Position numbers and translations under genes: made by a program | Notes under the pieces: generated by a model | The model's database searches: none | Told to the model about the DNA's origin: nothing | Seen by the model: the letters and a program-made list of their open reading frames with translations, nothing else | Shown: piece by piece, positions 1 through 11,245 of the stretch | How the letters are laid out: each line of letters starts with the position of its first letter | Position numbering within the stretch: position 1 is the stretch's first letter | Source: Chaetoceros tenuissimus | Lineage: Eukaryota > Bacillariophyta > Thalassiosirophyceae > Chaetocerotales > Chaetocerotaceae | Assembly: GCA_021927905.1 (NCBI GenBank) | Contig: BLLK01000047.1 | Location: 1-64,000, forward strand | Length of the DNA: 64,000 bases | Direction of reading: 5' to 3'

Positions 1-2760
1 TCGTCTCTCTCATCGATATTCTCAATCTCTTGATGTTCATCATCATTACTGGATGCTGCTGCATCAAAATGTTGTTTCAAGTTTTGCTCTTCTAATGCGC
101 TCCTTTCGTCTGGATGTACCCATATCCGAAGAGGAATCATTCGGATCAATTGTAGTTTCACTTTCATCTTCATCATCACTATCATCTTCATACTATCGTA
201 TTTCGCAGCATATTCATCACGTTCTTGAAGTGCTGGCATTTCATCGTCATCGTCATCATCATCATTAGTAGATTCAGTTCAACTGGAAGTTGACTTCACT
301 GTCATTGTTGGAGCCTGAAACATCATTGCTTTCGCTACTGTCCACAAGAAGTCTCGGGTCTACATCGGTATTATAATCCGCTGTATTAGTCAGAGTCTAC
401 ATCCTCCTCATATCTATAATCTTGATCTCCTCTATTTTCATAATCATGTATCAATCCAGGATTGTCAAGAAAAGTTTACCATTTTTACGTATGGTCGGCA
501 TATTCTGTTCATTGCCAGTTTGTGAACAGCATCGATGATTTTATCAGTCATTGGAAGCTAGTCCATTGATTACCATATAAGTTCACCAGTGTTCAGATTC
601 ATAAAGTAGTAGCCGCCATTGTGGTTGGCTGGATGTAAGGAAATCCAATAGTCCTGTGCTCGCATCATTTTTATAGTTTCGTTGGCAAAACTGTACCGTC
701 CCCAAGCTTTCAATTCGTTTGCAGCATCCAATTTTCCTCTTCCAGTAACAAAAGTTCTTGCTGTCTTCGGAAGTTACTTGTTGGGAAAATTCCTGTATAA
801 ACACGGTGCTATAGCAGCAGACTCTGCCATGACAATCGGAAATTTGAGAAAAGGTACACGTTGAACTACAGTACGTGTATGTTCCTCCTGGGTGCGAGTA
901 GATCTCTCTACATCAGGTTGGTGCTCGCCTTTCGCTACGCATTCTACTCCACATCTCATTTTCCCTTTAAGACATTCAAATTGATCAGCATTAATAACTG
1001 CAACCTTAAAACCTCTGCTTTCAAAAATTTTGCAGACTTTATCCAAAGCTTTCTTCAAAGTCGCTTCATCCTCATTTGGCAAAGGTTCTGCAGTCACGTA
1101 TCGTATTCCTTTACATATCGTATGCATGAAAAGACCCAAGAAGTAAAATATGTCGACACAGAGATTGACATTTTGGATCTTTGCCAGTCCTCTGGTATGC
1201 CTTCTGGAATAAAATGGGGCACAATCACAGGTTTCTTTCTTGTTGTCCTCCCTCTGAGAGTCTTTTCCATGTACGTATTCATGTCTTGCCATATCGATAG
1301 CTTAGTTTGTATTCAAAATATGATTCTTGCGGAGGGCCTCTTTAATAGGACTTAGAGATGTTCGCTCATACAATTCGAAAGCTTTCTTCGCATCATTCAT
1401 CTCTCTAGGAGTGAAAGTTCTCTCTAAAAAAATAAGCGTTATGTGAACTTATTAGTGGAATTGTTAGTTGACCGCTGTTCAGTGTGCACATAAAGTCCCT
1501 TGTCGCTCCTTTTAAATTTCATGACAGGGTCACAGTTACAATGAAAGCAGATTCGACTGTAGAATCCATTGTTACCCGAAATTTCTCCTCCACTTCACAC
1601 ATTGTAATATATCTGCCATCGCATGATTGCTGTACCACACAGTCATCCCCAACTTGTGGTAGTCTCCAACTAGTTTGGTATGGAATATACCAATCGTTAG
1701 TCCTCCTCCATTACACAACCTGATATTTTCCAGTTTATCCCTGGTCCTAAAGATTGAGTGAGTGCTCTATTATCCAATAGTTCATATTTGGATCCAAGTT
1801 ACCATCAGCGTGTGCGCAAAGACACCGAACTGCACTCTATCTTTTCTGTGCACGGTTCTCATCTGCAAATTTCCCGTTAACAGTTCCACTTACCTGTGTT
1901 CCCGCTTCGTCTCCAGTACGCTCAGGGCACTTATCGGAATAATGTCCCTTTTTCTTTACATCCGTAACCCAGATTCCAGGGTGTACGACTCCAATTTACC
2001 GGCTACCATATCCCTTGCTGGAGAAAAGTGAGTCCCTCTCTGAGGTAGATGGTTCATTGTATCACGAGTAGAGGTTCCCTTGTATTGTTGCAGATATCAT
2101 ACGCTCCTGCTAGTTTTGTGAGGCCTCACCTTTTGTCCCCAAGACACTTCTTCTGTAGATCATTCAAAGAGTAAACATATTTCGCACGGCTTACAACCTT
2201 TAGAAAAGTTGTTAATTTGTCTCGTCGTTCTTTTTGTTTTTTCATTTGGTATTCACATTCAAATCATCCTCCTCTTGTACTTTCTTGCTACTTATTTGAT
2301 GTATCCTTTCAAGCATTAGCCTATGTTTTTATTCACTATCATTATCCTCTTTGTGCTCGAATCTTAAATTTTGTTCAGAAGGCTGAAGGGACTATTTTTC
2401 CAGTTCTGAATTGGTTTCTTCTTATAAGTTAGATTCAATGCGTTTCTTGTCTCAAAACTGAAATGAAATAAGTCTCTTTTTTTATGCACAGTCCTTTGAC
2501 GTAACCTCGTAAGTCGTCCAAATCGTTCTTTTTCTTGAATGCTTCCTTCTCTTTTCTAATTTATTTCATGTTAATATCTTCTTCTCACGTCGGCTCTTTA
2601 GTTTTTGAATGCATTCTTTCTCTTTGGTTCTTATCGATCTTTTTTTCGGTGCTGTTACTGTTCGTTTTTCGATCATTACTAAAAATTCAGGAAACTTTGG
2701 TGATGACTCTCGCCAGCAAATCCTTGAACTCTACCCTTGCCACAAATTGGGGGGTATGAC
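1..2760 (-). mobile_element. Degenerate copia-type retrotransposon (gag zinc knuckle and integrase remnants)
   Basis: No intact gene is left. Minus-strand translation across 560-1300 gives a recognisable copia integrase core: a VDIF aspartate strand, then VAVINADQFECL (second Asp), then DVERSTRT (the Glu helix), so the D-D-E set survives despite frameshifts. Beyond it (about 550-700) come pieces matching the region after the integrase core in algal copia elements. A zinc-knuckle relic (CKEKGHYSDKCPE, with a one-base shift) lies near 1915-1965, upstream in the minus direction, which fits the order gag then integrase. The first 500 bases encode an Asp/Glu-rich spacer on the minus strand; reverse transcriptase would lie beyond the left edge. 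The right limit near 2760 is approximate and no LTR was identified. Confidence 0.65.
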
Positions 2761-2839
2761 TTCTGGGGGAATAACGTCATGAAAATCACTTTAATTTGTA
2801 GAAGAAAAGTAACTTTTGTATAAGAAAAGACCCGTTGTT

Positions 2840-4755
2840 TATTAACACAGGATTAACAAATTTGCACATCATCCTCTGGCAATGCAAAAAGGAAGCCCGC
2901 TAGGCTGTTTCATCAATTAGTTGGCGGAATATGCTTTCTAAACCGGAAAATCTATTGGAAAGCGATATTGAAAATAGAAAGACATTTAGAAATGGGGAAA
3001 ATTGGGATTGATATTAATAATATGAATATTATGAATGCGAAATTATTGCAAATTCTGGAGATGATAAAACTTTTACATAAAAAGAGTTCCCAATTGTTTC
3101 TGAGTGGGCTCAATAGTTATTAAAGCTGCTGCAAAATTTGGTCAATTAGGAGTGTTGAGTGGATGAAGAAAAATAGTTTGAGAAGATCGTTATTCCCAGT
3201 GATTACTGTATCCTTGAAGCAGCAGCAGCGGTGATCTGAGGTATTGAAATGGGCAAAGGATGTTGCTGGCTTCAACTTTCAAGAAGAAAATGAAAGTGTA
3301 TTGATTAATGATAGCAGGAAGTGGAAATATCTTGTCAAATATATGAGAAGCAAAGGCATTCCATGCTGCCCACGCTGCAATGCTGTATAGCGACAACATC
3401 TCAATGTTCCAATACTTACTAGAAAATGAATGCCCACATGACGACCCCAGGATATGCAGCAGGTCAGTCGAAAAGGGTTCTAATGAGAAAACATTTGAAA
3501 AGCTGCAATGGCTAAGAGCATAATGTCCCTCAGGGAAGACTTTGTCAAATATATGAGAAGCAAAGGCATTCCATGGAATGAGACCACGTTCTGCAATGCT
3601 GCCTATAGCGACAACATCTCAATGTTCCAATACTTACTAGAAAATGAATGCCCACATGACGACCCCAGGATATGCAGCAGGTCAGTCGAAAAGGGTTCTA
3701 ATGAGAAAACATTTGAAAAGCTGCAATGGCTACACGAGCATAATGTCCCTTGGGATGGAAAGACTTGCTCCATCGCAGCAAGGAAAGGTAATCTGAAAGC
3801 TTTAAAATATGCAAGATCGAAAGGTTGTCCATGGCATGAAAACTGTCTCCGCAATGCAATCGTACATCGTAATTTTGATGTCGTGGAGTACTGTCTTCAA
3901 AATCGTTGCCCTATTGGAAATAGTGATATCTGTCACTATGCTATGGATGACAAAGATCATGATCGAGCATTGAGAATGTTGAGATTGCTACGTGAATTTT
4001 CCGTGCCGTGGGGTGAACGCACTTGCTCAAAGGCCGCTAGTACTGGAAATTTCCAGGCATTGAAAAGAAGTGTCTCTCAAGGATGCCCTTGGGATAGACA
4101 AGAGTGTGCAAACTATGCTGCGCAACATGGTGATATTGAAGCATTAAAATGGATTAGATCTCAGGGAGTTGTTTTTGACGAAATAAGTGCCATGAGATGC
4201 CGCATCTAACGGACATCTTGAGACTGCTAAAGTGGCTCAGATCTGCAGGATGTCCAATGGGCAGATGCTACTTTTCTTCATGCAGCTATATCCGGTAATT
4301 TTTCTGTAGTTGAATATTGTGTTGACAATGACTTTTCATGTGGAGACAGACTTTATGCAAATGCAATTGAAAACTTTGATAATCCTATTCCTGTCATAAA
4401 ACTACTTCAAAAGAATGATTATCCATGGCATCCAAGTGCCTGTAAAGCAGCTACCATACTTGAAGATCTCAAACTCCTTCGCTGGCTACGGTTCAATGGC
4501 TGCTCATGGGATGAAGAGACGTGTAATGCAGCTGTGATGAACGATAACTTTGATATTTTGAAATACGCCCACGAAAATGGATGTAGGTGGACAAAGGAGA
4601 CATATGCATATTGTTTTTCTTATTACGGTCTAGATAATGAATATTCTATTATCCCAACTGCAGCTGAAATTGAATGTTTACAAGCAATCTTTGATTATCT
4701 TATAAAGCACAAGTGTCCTAAGCCAGACCCCGGCGATTGGATTATAGTTGAATGA
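2840..4755 (+). pseudogene. Decayed F-box/ankyrin-repeat gene
   Basis: This is a broken relative of the intact genes at 5687 and 14306. The N-terminal F-box-like part is reduced to scraps (2900-3330). Open stretches at 3508-4209 and 4534-4755 still show the family's units of about 33 residues with WLHEHNVPW, KYARSKGCPW and YCLQNRCPIGNSDIC, and the typical ending CPKPDPGDW. The frame is lost near 4200, where the expected A-A-x-x-G-H-L-E-T unit is reached only after a shift, and an internal segment is duplicated (3333-3750). It lies in the same orientation as the tandem family that follows and probably represents the oldest module of the island. Confidence 0.8.
3333..3750 (+). repeat. Direct duplication, about 200 bp, inside the ankyrin pseudogene
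   Basis: The stretch 3333-3530 recurs at 3543-3750 (offset about 210). Both copies run from GTCAAATATATGAGAAGC through the block reading ENECPHDDPRIC to CATAATGTCCCT. The first copy has small deletions, the second keeps a clean reading frame. Confidence 0.8.
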
Positions 4756-4910
4756 GGGAGATATATTCTCTTCACTGAAGATGAATGAACCAATGCTGGT
4801 ACTTTGAGATTTGTAACGGTGTTCTCAAAGTCAACATTTACATCTTGGTTACGAGTATAAATACTACATGATTCTAATGCTAAATTTATAGTATATTATA
4901 GAATACTAAC

Positions 4911-5466
4911 TCAATTGTACTCCCCCATCATCTTCATTACGTAATCCTGAACTATATCCATCTCCTCAACATCCGAGTAGGGATTCTCCTTCAAATACTG
5001 AGATGGAGTTATACCAGTCTCGTTCTTTACCGTAAAAGCTCCAATACCTTTTGCTAAGACAATAGTGAGTAATACTTCCTTGAGCGGCTGAAATGAAGCA
5101 CAGGCTCTGTGGAGGGAATACTTGTCGTCATTGTTCATGTTCTTGAGCCAATTGTGTACATCATCAGTCTGATCATGGTAGATACCCCTTTCATTTAATT
5201 CAAAATGAGAATCACGAAGCAATTTTGTTCGGGAAATGGCATTTCGACCAATTACTGTATCACGAGAGACGTTGAATATAGTCAAGTTTTTGTTTGAAGC
5301 AAATGCCGAACCTCCAATTTCTCTGCATCTTGGAGGAATGAATACACTTGTGAGATCACAATGGGCGAATGCAACAAATCCAATATATTCCAAATTGATA
5401 GATAGCTTGATAAAGAGAAGACTCGAACAATACCCGAAAGCAAACCTTTCAATTCTCACGACAGTA
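4911..5466 (-). pseudogene. 5'-truncated BspA-type LRR gene
   Basis: The open stretch of 182 codons matches the C-terminal two thirds of the complete gene at 7831-8661. It has LRR_5-like units (FAFGYCSSLLFIKL, AFAHCDLTSVFIPPRC, AFASNKNLTIF), then a helical part with an ankyrin-like YSLHRACASFQPLKEVL, ending VMKMMGEYN. Homology stops abruptly at about 5466, where the sequence becomes the conserved promoter of the divergent ankyrin gene; about 90 N-terminal codons are missing. The first Met lies inside the repeat domain, so a functional product is doubtful. Confidence 0.75.
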
Positions 5467-5483
5467 TTCGAAACTTTTCACTT

Positions 5484-5520
5484 TTCTTCGTCGCCTCGTC
5501 TCTTAGCGACGTCATTGTTT
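5484..5520. promoter_or_regulatory. Conserved upstream box with GACGTCA core (module 1)
   Basis: GCGACGTCATTG at 5506-5517, preceded by GCCTCGTCTC, is almost identical to boxes at 8823-8850 and 12194-12221, each at the same place between the - strand LRR gene and the + strand ankyrin gene. The GACGTCA core resembles bZIP/CRE-type sites, which in diatoms have been linked to CO2/cAMP control. Function here is inferred from position and conservation. Confidence 0.5.
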
Positions 5521-5686
5521 AATCTATTAGATTACCTATACAATAGGTTATGCATGAAATAACTTGTCCATTTTCGACAGACGAAATCTCAAATTATAAG
5601 ATGATCTCTCTGTTGATATCATATCATATATGAATATATACAAGCTGTATTATCGACGCCACTCCATCTATCTATATCAACATTCC

Positions 5687-7675
5687 ATGTCAGCGAGAAA
5701 GAGAATGAGACTAGAAGGCGACGGCAGCAGTTCCGATCATAAAATGCTACTCGAGCCGTCTGCTACTATGAATGACTTACCATCTGAAGTGATGAAGAAC
5801 ATCTTTAGTTTTGTCGGCAAAGGAAATTACTGCTTCGTTGCACCAGTTTCGAAAGACTTTTGCTTCAACTATCTAACAATGGATGTGATTGAAGATAAAT
5901 TTGCACACAAGATGGACTACCTACAGGCTATTGGAAAGAATAAATTGACGACAGTAGAGGCAGCTTCAAGTTCATTTCAGATGGCGGAATATTGCTTTTT
6001 CAAAGCACCGGAAAGATTCCAGTGGAAAACACTTCGTAAAGCAATAAGGAAAGGAAGAACAGATATTGCATATATTGGACATGCCATGGGGATCGATGTA
6101 AAGGAAGTAACGCGTTATTATACCGGAGGGATTTTTCGTGAAATTGCACAAAAAGGTAATTTGGAGATGTTTAAATTACTGCTAGAAAAGGGTGTTGACA
6201 TTCATTCGACTGTCAAGTCGAAATTCATTATTCGTGATGCTGCTAGTAGTAATCAATTACAACTTCTGAAGTGGTTACATAGAAACAATGTCTGTCAAGA
6301 TGAGCACAAATCTATTGTTTTTATGGAAGCAGTAAAAAGTGACAATGTACAATTGTTTCAATGGGCGCAAAATGTTTTCAACTGCCGAAATGCTACTGCT
6401 AGAATTGAATTGGTAGAAAGAAATGATTTGATAAACGTTGCAACAGAAAGTGACGGACTTGAACTCATCCAATACTTTCGAAGCCAACAGTTATCTTGGG
6501 GCGAACAAACGTTTCGTATTGCAGCAAGAATTGGGAATATTGCATTGCTTGAATACCTGTTGGAAAATGGATGTTCTCATGACGACCCTTTGATATGCTC
6601 CAATGCAATCGAAATAAATAATCATGAAAAGGCATCAGAAGTGCTCAAATGGTTACACGAGCATAATATACCTTGGAATGAGAAAACTTGCGCGACAGCA
6701 GCAGGTAAGGGTAATCTGATAGCATTGAAGTACGCAAGATTGAATGGTTGTCCATGGAATGCAGAGTGTCTAGAAAAAGCTGTAAATTCTTGCAATCTAG
6801 AAGTAGTGGAGTTCTGTCTTCAAAATGGCTGCCCTATTGGAAACAGAGACATATGTTCCATTGCAATACGTGACAAAGATCATGATCGAGCATTGAAGAT
6901 GTTGAAAGTGCTCCGGGAGTTTTCAGTACCATGGAGCTCAAAAACATGCTCGGTTGCTGCTAGCGTCGGTAACTTTACAGCATTGAAATGGTGCGTTTCT
7001 CATGGATGTGGTTGGGATAGAAAAAGGTGTGCAAATTATGCTGCTGGACGTGGTAATATTGAAACATTGAAATGGATGAGGTCGCAAGGCTGTGAATGGA
7101 GTGATGGTATTGGTGCAAGTGCTGCATATAAAGGGCACATCGAGACATTAAAGTTTCTCAGATCTCAAGGTTGTCCAATGGGTAGAAATACTTTTCTTCA
7201 TGCAATTTCATCCAAAAAAATTGCCACCGTTGAATACTGTATAGAAAACGACGTTCCATTTGATGAAGAACTTTATCAACGTGCAATTGATGTGCTTCCT
7301 GATCCTATTCCTATCATAAAACTACTCCGAGATAGCGGTTATCCCTGGCATCCAAGCGCATGTGCTCAAGCTGCTACAAATGAAGATCTCAAACTCCTTC
7401 GTTGGTTGCGGTTTAATGGATGCCCATGGGATGAGAGTGTATGCAATGAGGCAGTGAAATATAGTAATTTGCAAATATTGAAGTATGCACGTGAAAATGG
7501 ATGTGCTTGGTCCAAAAAGACTTATGCATATTGTTTTTCTGAAGATGGTCTAGAGAATGAATTTTATGACATCCCAACTGCAGACGATATTGAATGTTCA
7601 AAAGAAATCTTTGAGTATATTCAAGAGCAAAAGTGTCCAAAGCCAGATTCAAGTGATTGGAATATAACTTTTTGA
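5687..7675 (+). CDS. F-box-like / ankyrin-type repeat protein (copy 1)
   Basis: Intronless, 662 residues from the ATG at 5687. That start is chosen because every relative begins M-[S/T]-x-A-R-K-R-M-R-L-E; the frame is open further upstream to 5630. Residues about 30-65 (LPSEVMKNIFSFVGKGNYCF, then VSKDFCFNYL) look like an F-box. The rest is a long run of ankyrin-type units of 30-35 residues with a G-C-P-W or W-L-H-E-H-N-I-P-W signature, as known in large protist and giant-virus ankyrin families, ending in a conserved CPKPDSSDW tail. The likely role is a substrate adaptor of a cullin-RING ubiquitin ligase, inferred from architecture only. It shares its upstream region with the LRR relic at 4911-5466 and is near-identical over its first two thirds to the gene at 9016. 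Confidence 0.85.
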   Translation: MSARKRMRLEGDGSSSDHKMLLEPSATMNDLPSEVMKNIFSFVGKGNYCFVAPVSKDFCFNYLTMDVIEDKFAHKMDYLQAIGKNKLTTVEAASSSFQMAEYCFFKAPERFQWKTLRKAIRKGRTDIAYIGHAMGIDVKEVTRYYTGGIFREIAQKGNLEMFKLLLEKGVDIHSTVKSKFIIRDAASSNQLQLLKWLHRNNVCQDEHKSIVFMEAVKSDNVQLFQWAQNVFNCRNATARIELVERNDLINVATESDGLELIQYFRSQQLSWGEQTFRIAARIGNIALLEYLLENGCSHDDPLICSNAIEINNHEKASEVLKWLHEHNIPWNEKTCATAAGKGNLIALKYARLNGCPWNAECLEKAVNSCNLEVVEFCLQNGCPIGNRDICSIAIRDKDHDRALKMLKVLREFSVPWSSKTCSVAASVGNFTALKWCVSHGCGWDRKRCANYAAGRGNIETLKWMRSQGCEWSDGIGASAAYKGHIETLKFLRSQGCPMGRNTFLHAISSKKIATVEYCIENDVPFDEELYQRAIDVLPDPIPIIKLLRDSGYPWHPSACAQAATNEDLKLLRWLRFNGCPWDESVCNEAVKYSNLQILKYARENGCAWSKKTYAYCFSEDGLENEFYDIPTADDIECSKEIFEYIQEQKCPKPDSSDWNITF

Positions 7676-7830
7676 GAAAAAAATCCTCTAGGTGTTGATA
7701 AACGAACAAATGCTTGTGCTTTGAGATTTGCAATGGCGTTGTCAATGTCAAAATTTAAATCTTCGTTACGAACACGTATAATATATTATACGATTCCAAT
7801 GCTAAATTTTTATTTTATTTTTATAGTAAC

Positions 7831-8661
7831 TCAATTGTACTCCCCCATCATCTTCATTACGTAGTCCCGAACTATATCCATCTCCTCAATATCCGCGTAG
7901 GGATTCTCTCTCAAATACTTAGATGGAGTAATATCAGCCTCATTCTTTACCGTAAAAGCACCAATACCTTTTGCTCTGACAATGGTAAGTAATACTTCCT
8001 TGAGCGGCTGAAATGAAGAGCAGGCTCTATGGAGAGAATATTTGTTGTCATTGTTCATGTTCTTGAGCCAATTGTGTACTTCTTCAGTGTGATCATGGTA
8101 GGAACCCCTTTCATTCAATTCAAAATGAGAATCATGAAGTAATTTTGTTCCAAAAATGACACTTCCACGAATTTCTGTATCACGAGGAACATTGAAGATA
8201 GTCAAGTTTTTGTTTGAATAGAACGCTACGGCTCCAATTTCTCTGCATCTTGGAGGAATGAATACACTGAAGAGATCACATTCTTTGAATGCAAGAACTC
8301 CAATATATTCCAAATAGATAGATAGCTTGATGAAGACAAGACTTGAGCATTTGCCAAAAGCACATGGTTCAATTCTCACGACAGTATCTGCCATGATGAC
8401 TCTCTTGATACTCTTGCAATGATGGAAAGTCAACTGTGGAATAACTGTGACGCCTTCTACCACGATTATCTGCTTCCATGTTTGTCGTTCTCTCCAATAG
8501 GCTTTGCATTCATCTGATAGATTCCATTCTTTCCAATCATCGATGTTTCCATTATGAGTATTGTATCCCTCCCACCACTCATTAGCCAGTTCTTCATTGT
8601 AGAGTTCCTTTGAACCGTCATAGAAGAGAGTCACGAGGCGGTCTACTGTGGCAACCCTCAT
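7831..8661 (-). CDS. BspA-type leucine-rich-repeat protein
   Basis: This is the complete member (276 residues) of a three-copy family here. The N-terminus (MRVATVDRLVTLFYDGSKEL, then a Trp-rich stretch) precedes four LRR_5/BspA-like units, seen in IPQLTFHHCKSIKRVIM, IEPCAFGKCSSLVFIKL, LAFKECDLFSVFIPP and VAFYSNKNLTIF. The C-terminal 90 residues are helical with an ankyrin-like motif (YSLHRACSSFQPLKEVLLTI). No signal peptide or membrane segment is visible. BspA-like LRRs generally mediate protein binding; the partner is unknown. It runs divergently from the ankyrin gene at 9016 across a 354-bp promoter region, and the LRR-ankyrin pair is the repeating module of the island. Confidence 0.8.
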   Translation of the reverse strand: MRVATVDRLVTLFYDGSKELYNEELANEWWEGYNTHNGNIDDWKEWNLSDECKAYWRERQTWKQIIVVEGVTVIPQLTFHHCKSIKRVIMADTVVRIEPCAFGKCSSLVFIKLSIYLEYIGVLAFKECDLFSVFIPPRCREIGAVAFYSNKNLTIFNVPRDTEIRGSVIFGTKLLHDSHFELNERGSYHDHTEEVHNWLKNMNNDNKYSLHRACSSFQPLKEVLLTIVRAKGIGAFTVKNEADITPSKYLRENPYADIEEMDIVRDYVMKMMGEYN

Positions 8662-9015
8662 CCTCTCTCAGATTTCTTCCCTTTCAAACCTTCCTTTTGG
8701 AGTATGAACAGGGCTCAGTTCTGATCTCTAAAGAAACGATTGCAACAATAAAGCTTTGTCAACTATATCTAGTTACTATGGTATCGTTTTATTATTGTCT
8801 ATTGCCATAGCTTTTCACTTTTCGCCTCGTCTCATGGCGACGTCATTGTTTAATCTATTAGATTACCTATACAATAGGTTATGCGCAGGGAACTTGTCCA
8901 CTTTCGACAGACGAAATCTCAAATTCTAGATGATCTCTCTGTTGATATCATATCATATATGAATATATACAAGCTGTATTATCGACGCCACTCCATCTAT
9001 CTATATCAACATTCC
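8662..9015. promoter_or_regulatory. Divergent promoter region between LRR and ankyrin genes (module 2)
   Basis: This 354-bp region contains no gene. It holds the conserved box at 8823-8850 (GCGACGTCATTG at 8837-8848). From about 8808 to the start codon it is nearly identical to 5467-5686, so the promoter was copied together with the module. Confidence 0.55.
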
Positions 9016-11004
9016 ATGTCAGCGAGAAAGAGAATGAGACTAGAAGGCGACGGCAGCAGTTCCGATCATAAAATGCTACTCGAGCCGTCTGCTACTATGA
9101 ATGACTTACCATCTGAAGTGATGAAGAGCATTTTTAGTTTTGTCGGCAAAGGAAACTACGCTCTTGTCGGCCCAGTTTCGAAAGACTTTTGCTTCAACTA
9201 TCTAACAATGGATGTGATTGAAGATAAATTTGCACACAAGATGGACTACCTACAGGCTATTGGAAAGAATAAATTGACGACAGTAGAGGCAGCTTCAAGT
9301 TCATTTCAGATGGCGGAATATTGCTTTTTCAAAGCACCGGAAAGATTCCAGTGGAAAACACTTCGTAAAGCAATAATGAAAGGAAGAACAGATATTGCGT
9401 ATATTGGACATGCCATGGGGATCGATGTAAAGGAAGTAACGCGTTATTATACCGGAGGGATTTTTCGTGAAATTGCACAAAAAGGTAATTTGGAGATGTT
9501 TAAATTACTGCTAGAAAAGGGTGTTGACATTCATTCGACTGTCAAGTCGAAATTCATTATTCGTGATGCTGCTAGTAGTAATCAATTACAACTTCTGAAG
9601 TGGTTACATAGAAACAATGTCTGTCAAGATGAGCACAAATCTATTGTTTTTATGGAAGCAGTAAAAAGTGACAATGTACAATTGTTTCAATGGGCGCAAA
9701 ATGTTTTCAACTGCCGAAATGCTACTGCTAGAATTGAATTGGTAGAAAGAAATGATTTGATAAACGTTGCAACAGAAAGTGACGGACTTGAACTCATCCA
9801 ATACTTTCGAAGCCAAGAAATATCATGGGGCGGACAAACGTTCCGTATTGCAGCAAGAATGGGGAATATCGCATTGCTTGAATACCTATTTGAAAATGGA
9901 TGTTCCCATGACGATTACATGATATGTCCCAATGCAGTCAAAATAAATAATCATGAAAAGGCATTAGAAGTGCTCAAATGGTTACACGAGCAGAATATAC
10001 CTTGGAATGAGAAAACTTGCGAATTCGCCGCTAAAAATGGTAATCTGAAAGCTTTGAAGTACGCAAGATTGAATGGTTGTACATGGAATACAGAGTGTCT
10101 AGAAAAAGCTGTAAATTCTTGCAATTTAGAAGTAGTGGCGTTTTGTCTTCAAAATGGCTGCCCTATTGGAAATAGTGACATATGTTCCATTGCAGTACGT
10201 GACAAAGATCATGATCGAGCATTGAAGATGTTGAAAGTGCTCCGGGAGTTTTCAGTACCATGGAGCTCAAAAACATGCTCGGTTGCTGCTAGCGTCGGTA
10301 ACTTTACAGCATTGAAATGGTGCGTTTCTCATGGATGTGGTTGGGATAGAAAAAGGTGTGCAAATTATGCTGCTGGACGTGGTAATATTGAAGCATTGAA
10401 ATGGATGAGGTCGCAAGGCTGTGAATGGAGTGATGGTATTGGTGCAAGTGCTGCATATAAAGGGCACATCGAGACATTAAAGTTTCTCAGATCTCAAGGT
10501 TGTCCAATGGGTAGAAATACTTTTCTTCGTGCAATTTCATCCAAAAAAAATGCCACCGTTGAATACTGTATCGAAAATGACTTCCAATTTGACGAAGATC
10601 TTTATAAAGATGCTATTGAAGATATTCCTGATCCTATTCCTGTCATCAAACTTCTCCGAAATAGCGGTTATCCCTGGCATCCAAGCGCATGTACTCAAGC
10701 TGCTACAAATGAAGATCTTAAACTCCTTAGATGGCTACGGTTCAATGGCTGTGCATGGGATGAGAGTGTCTGCAATGAGGCGGTGAAGAATAGTAATTTG
10801 AAAATATTGAAGTATGCACGTGAAAATGGATGCCCTTGGTCCAAAAAGACTTATGCATATTGTTTCAGTGAAGATGGTCTAGAAAATGAATATGATGACA
10901 TCCCAAATGCAGACGATATTGAATGCTCAAAAGAAATCTTTGAGTATATTCAAGAGCAAAAGTGTCCAAAGCCAGATGCAAGTGATTGGAATATAATTTA
11001 TTGA
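9016..11004 (+). CDS. F-box-like / ankyrin-type repeat protein (copy 2)
   Basis: 662 residues from the family ATG at 9016 (frame open from 8881). It is a tandem duplicate of the gene at 5687, offset 3329 bp. The first 300 residues differ at only a handful of sites (for example GNYALVGPVSK for GNYCFVAPVSK), and the C-terminal third is more diverged. Domains are the same: F-box-like segment at residues 30-65, then ankyrin-type units with repeated W-L-H-E-Q-N-I-P-W and G-C-P-W signatures, ending CPKPDASDW. Divergence is patchy rather than even along the gene, which suggests gene conversion or mosaic exchange between paralogs. Role inferred as for copy 1. Confidence 0.85.
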   Translation: MSARKRMRLEGDGSSSDHKMLLEPSATMNDLPSEVMKSIFSFVGKGNYALVGPVSKDFCFNYLTMDVIEDKFAHKMDYLQAIGKNKLTTVEAASSSFQMAEYCFFKAPERFQWKTLRKAIMKGRTDIAYIGHAMGIDVKEVTRYYTGGIFREIAQKGNLEMFKLLLEKGVDIHSTVKSKFIIRDAASSNQLQLLKWLHRNNVCQDEHKSIVFMEAVKSDNVQLFQWAQNVFNCRNATARIELVERNDLINVATESDGLELIQYFRSQEISWGGQTFRIAARMGNIALLEYLFENGCSHDDYMICPNAVKINNHEKALEVLKWLHEQNIPWNEKTCEFAAKNGNLKALKYARLNGCTWNTECLEKAVNSCNLEVVAFCLQNGCPIGNSDICSIAVRDKDHDRALKMLKVLREFSVPWSSKTCSVAASVGNFTALKWCVSHGCGWDRKRCANYAAGRGNIEALKWMRSQGCEWSDGIGASAAYKGHIETLKFLRSQGCPMGRNTFLRAISSKKNATVEYCIENDFQFDEDLYKDAIEDIPDPIPVIKLLRNSGYPWHPSACTQAATNEDLKLLRWLRFNGCAWDESVCNEAVKNSNLKILKYARENGCPWSKKTYAYCFSEDGLENEYDDIPNADDIECSKEIFEYIQEQKCPKPDASDWNIIY

Positions 11005-11245
11005 GAAATGAATTGAATTCACCTCCCCGGTGTAGACAAACGAACAAATGGTGGTGCTTCTCTAACTAAATATACCCACTAATGACTACTAATAAGGTGA
11101 AATACAGTGATGGCTGAGGATGACACCAAACCTTGAGAAGCAATGCCATCCAATCTTCTAGACCAACACCTTAAATCTTCGGTATATAAATGTATTGAAA
11201 GATTCCACAATTTTAGATTCACAATATATTTATTTTTATACTAAC

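Noticed and set aside
583-1355. Overlapping ORFs on both strands in the first 1.4 kb as host genes
   Set aside because: The minus-strand reading matches a decayed copia integrase; plus-strand ORFs are its shadows.
6938-7138. Minus-strand ORFs at 6938, 10267, 6275 and 9604
   Set aside because: They are antisense to well-supported ankyrin genes and only recur because the genes are duplicated.
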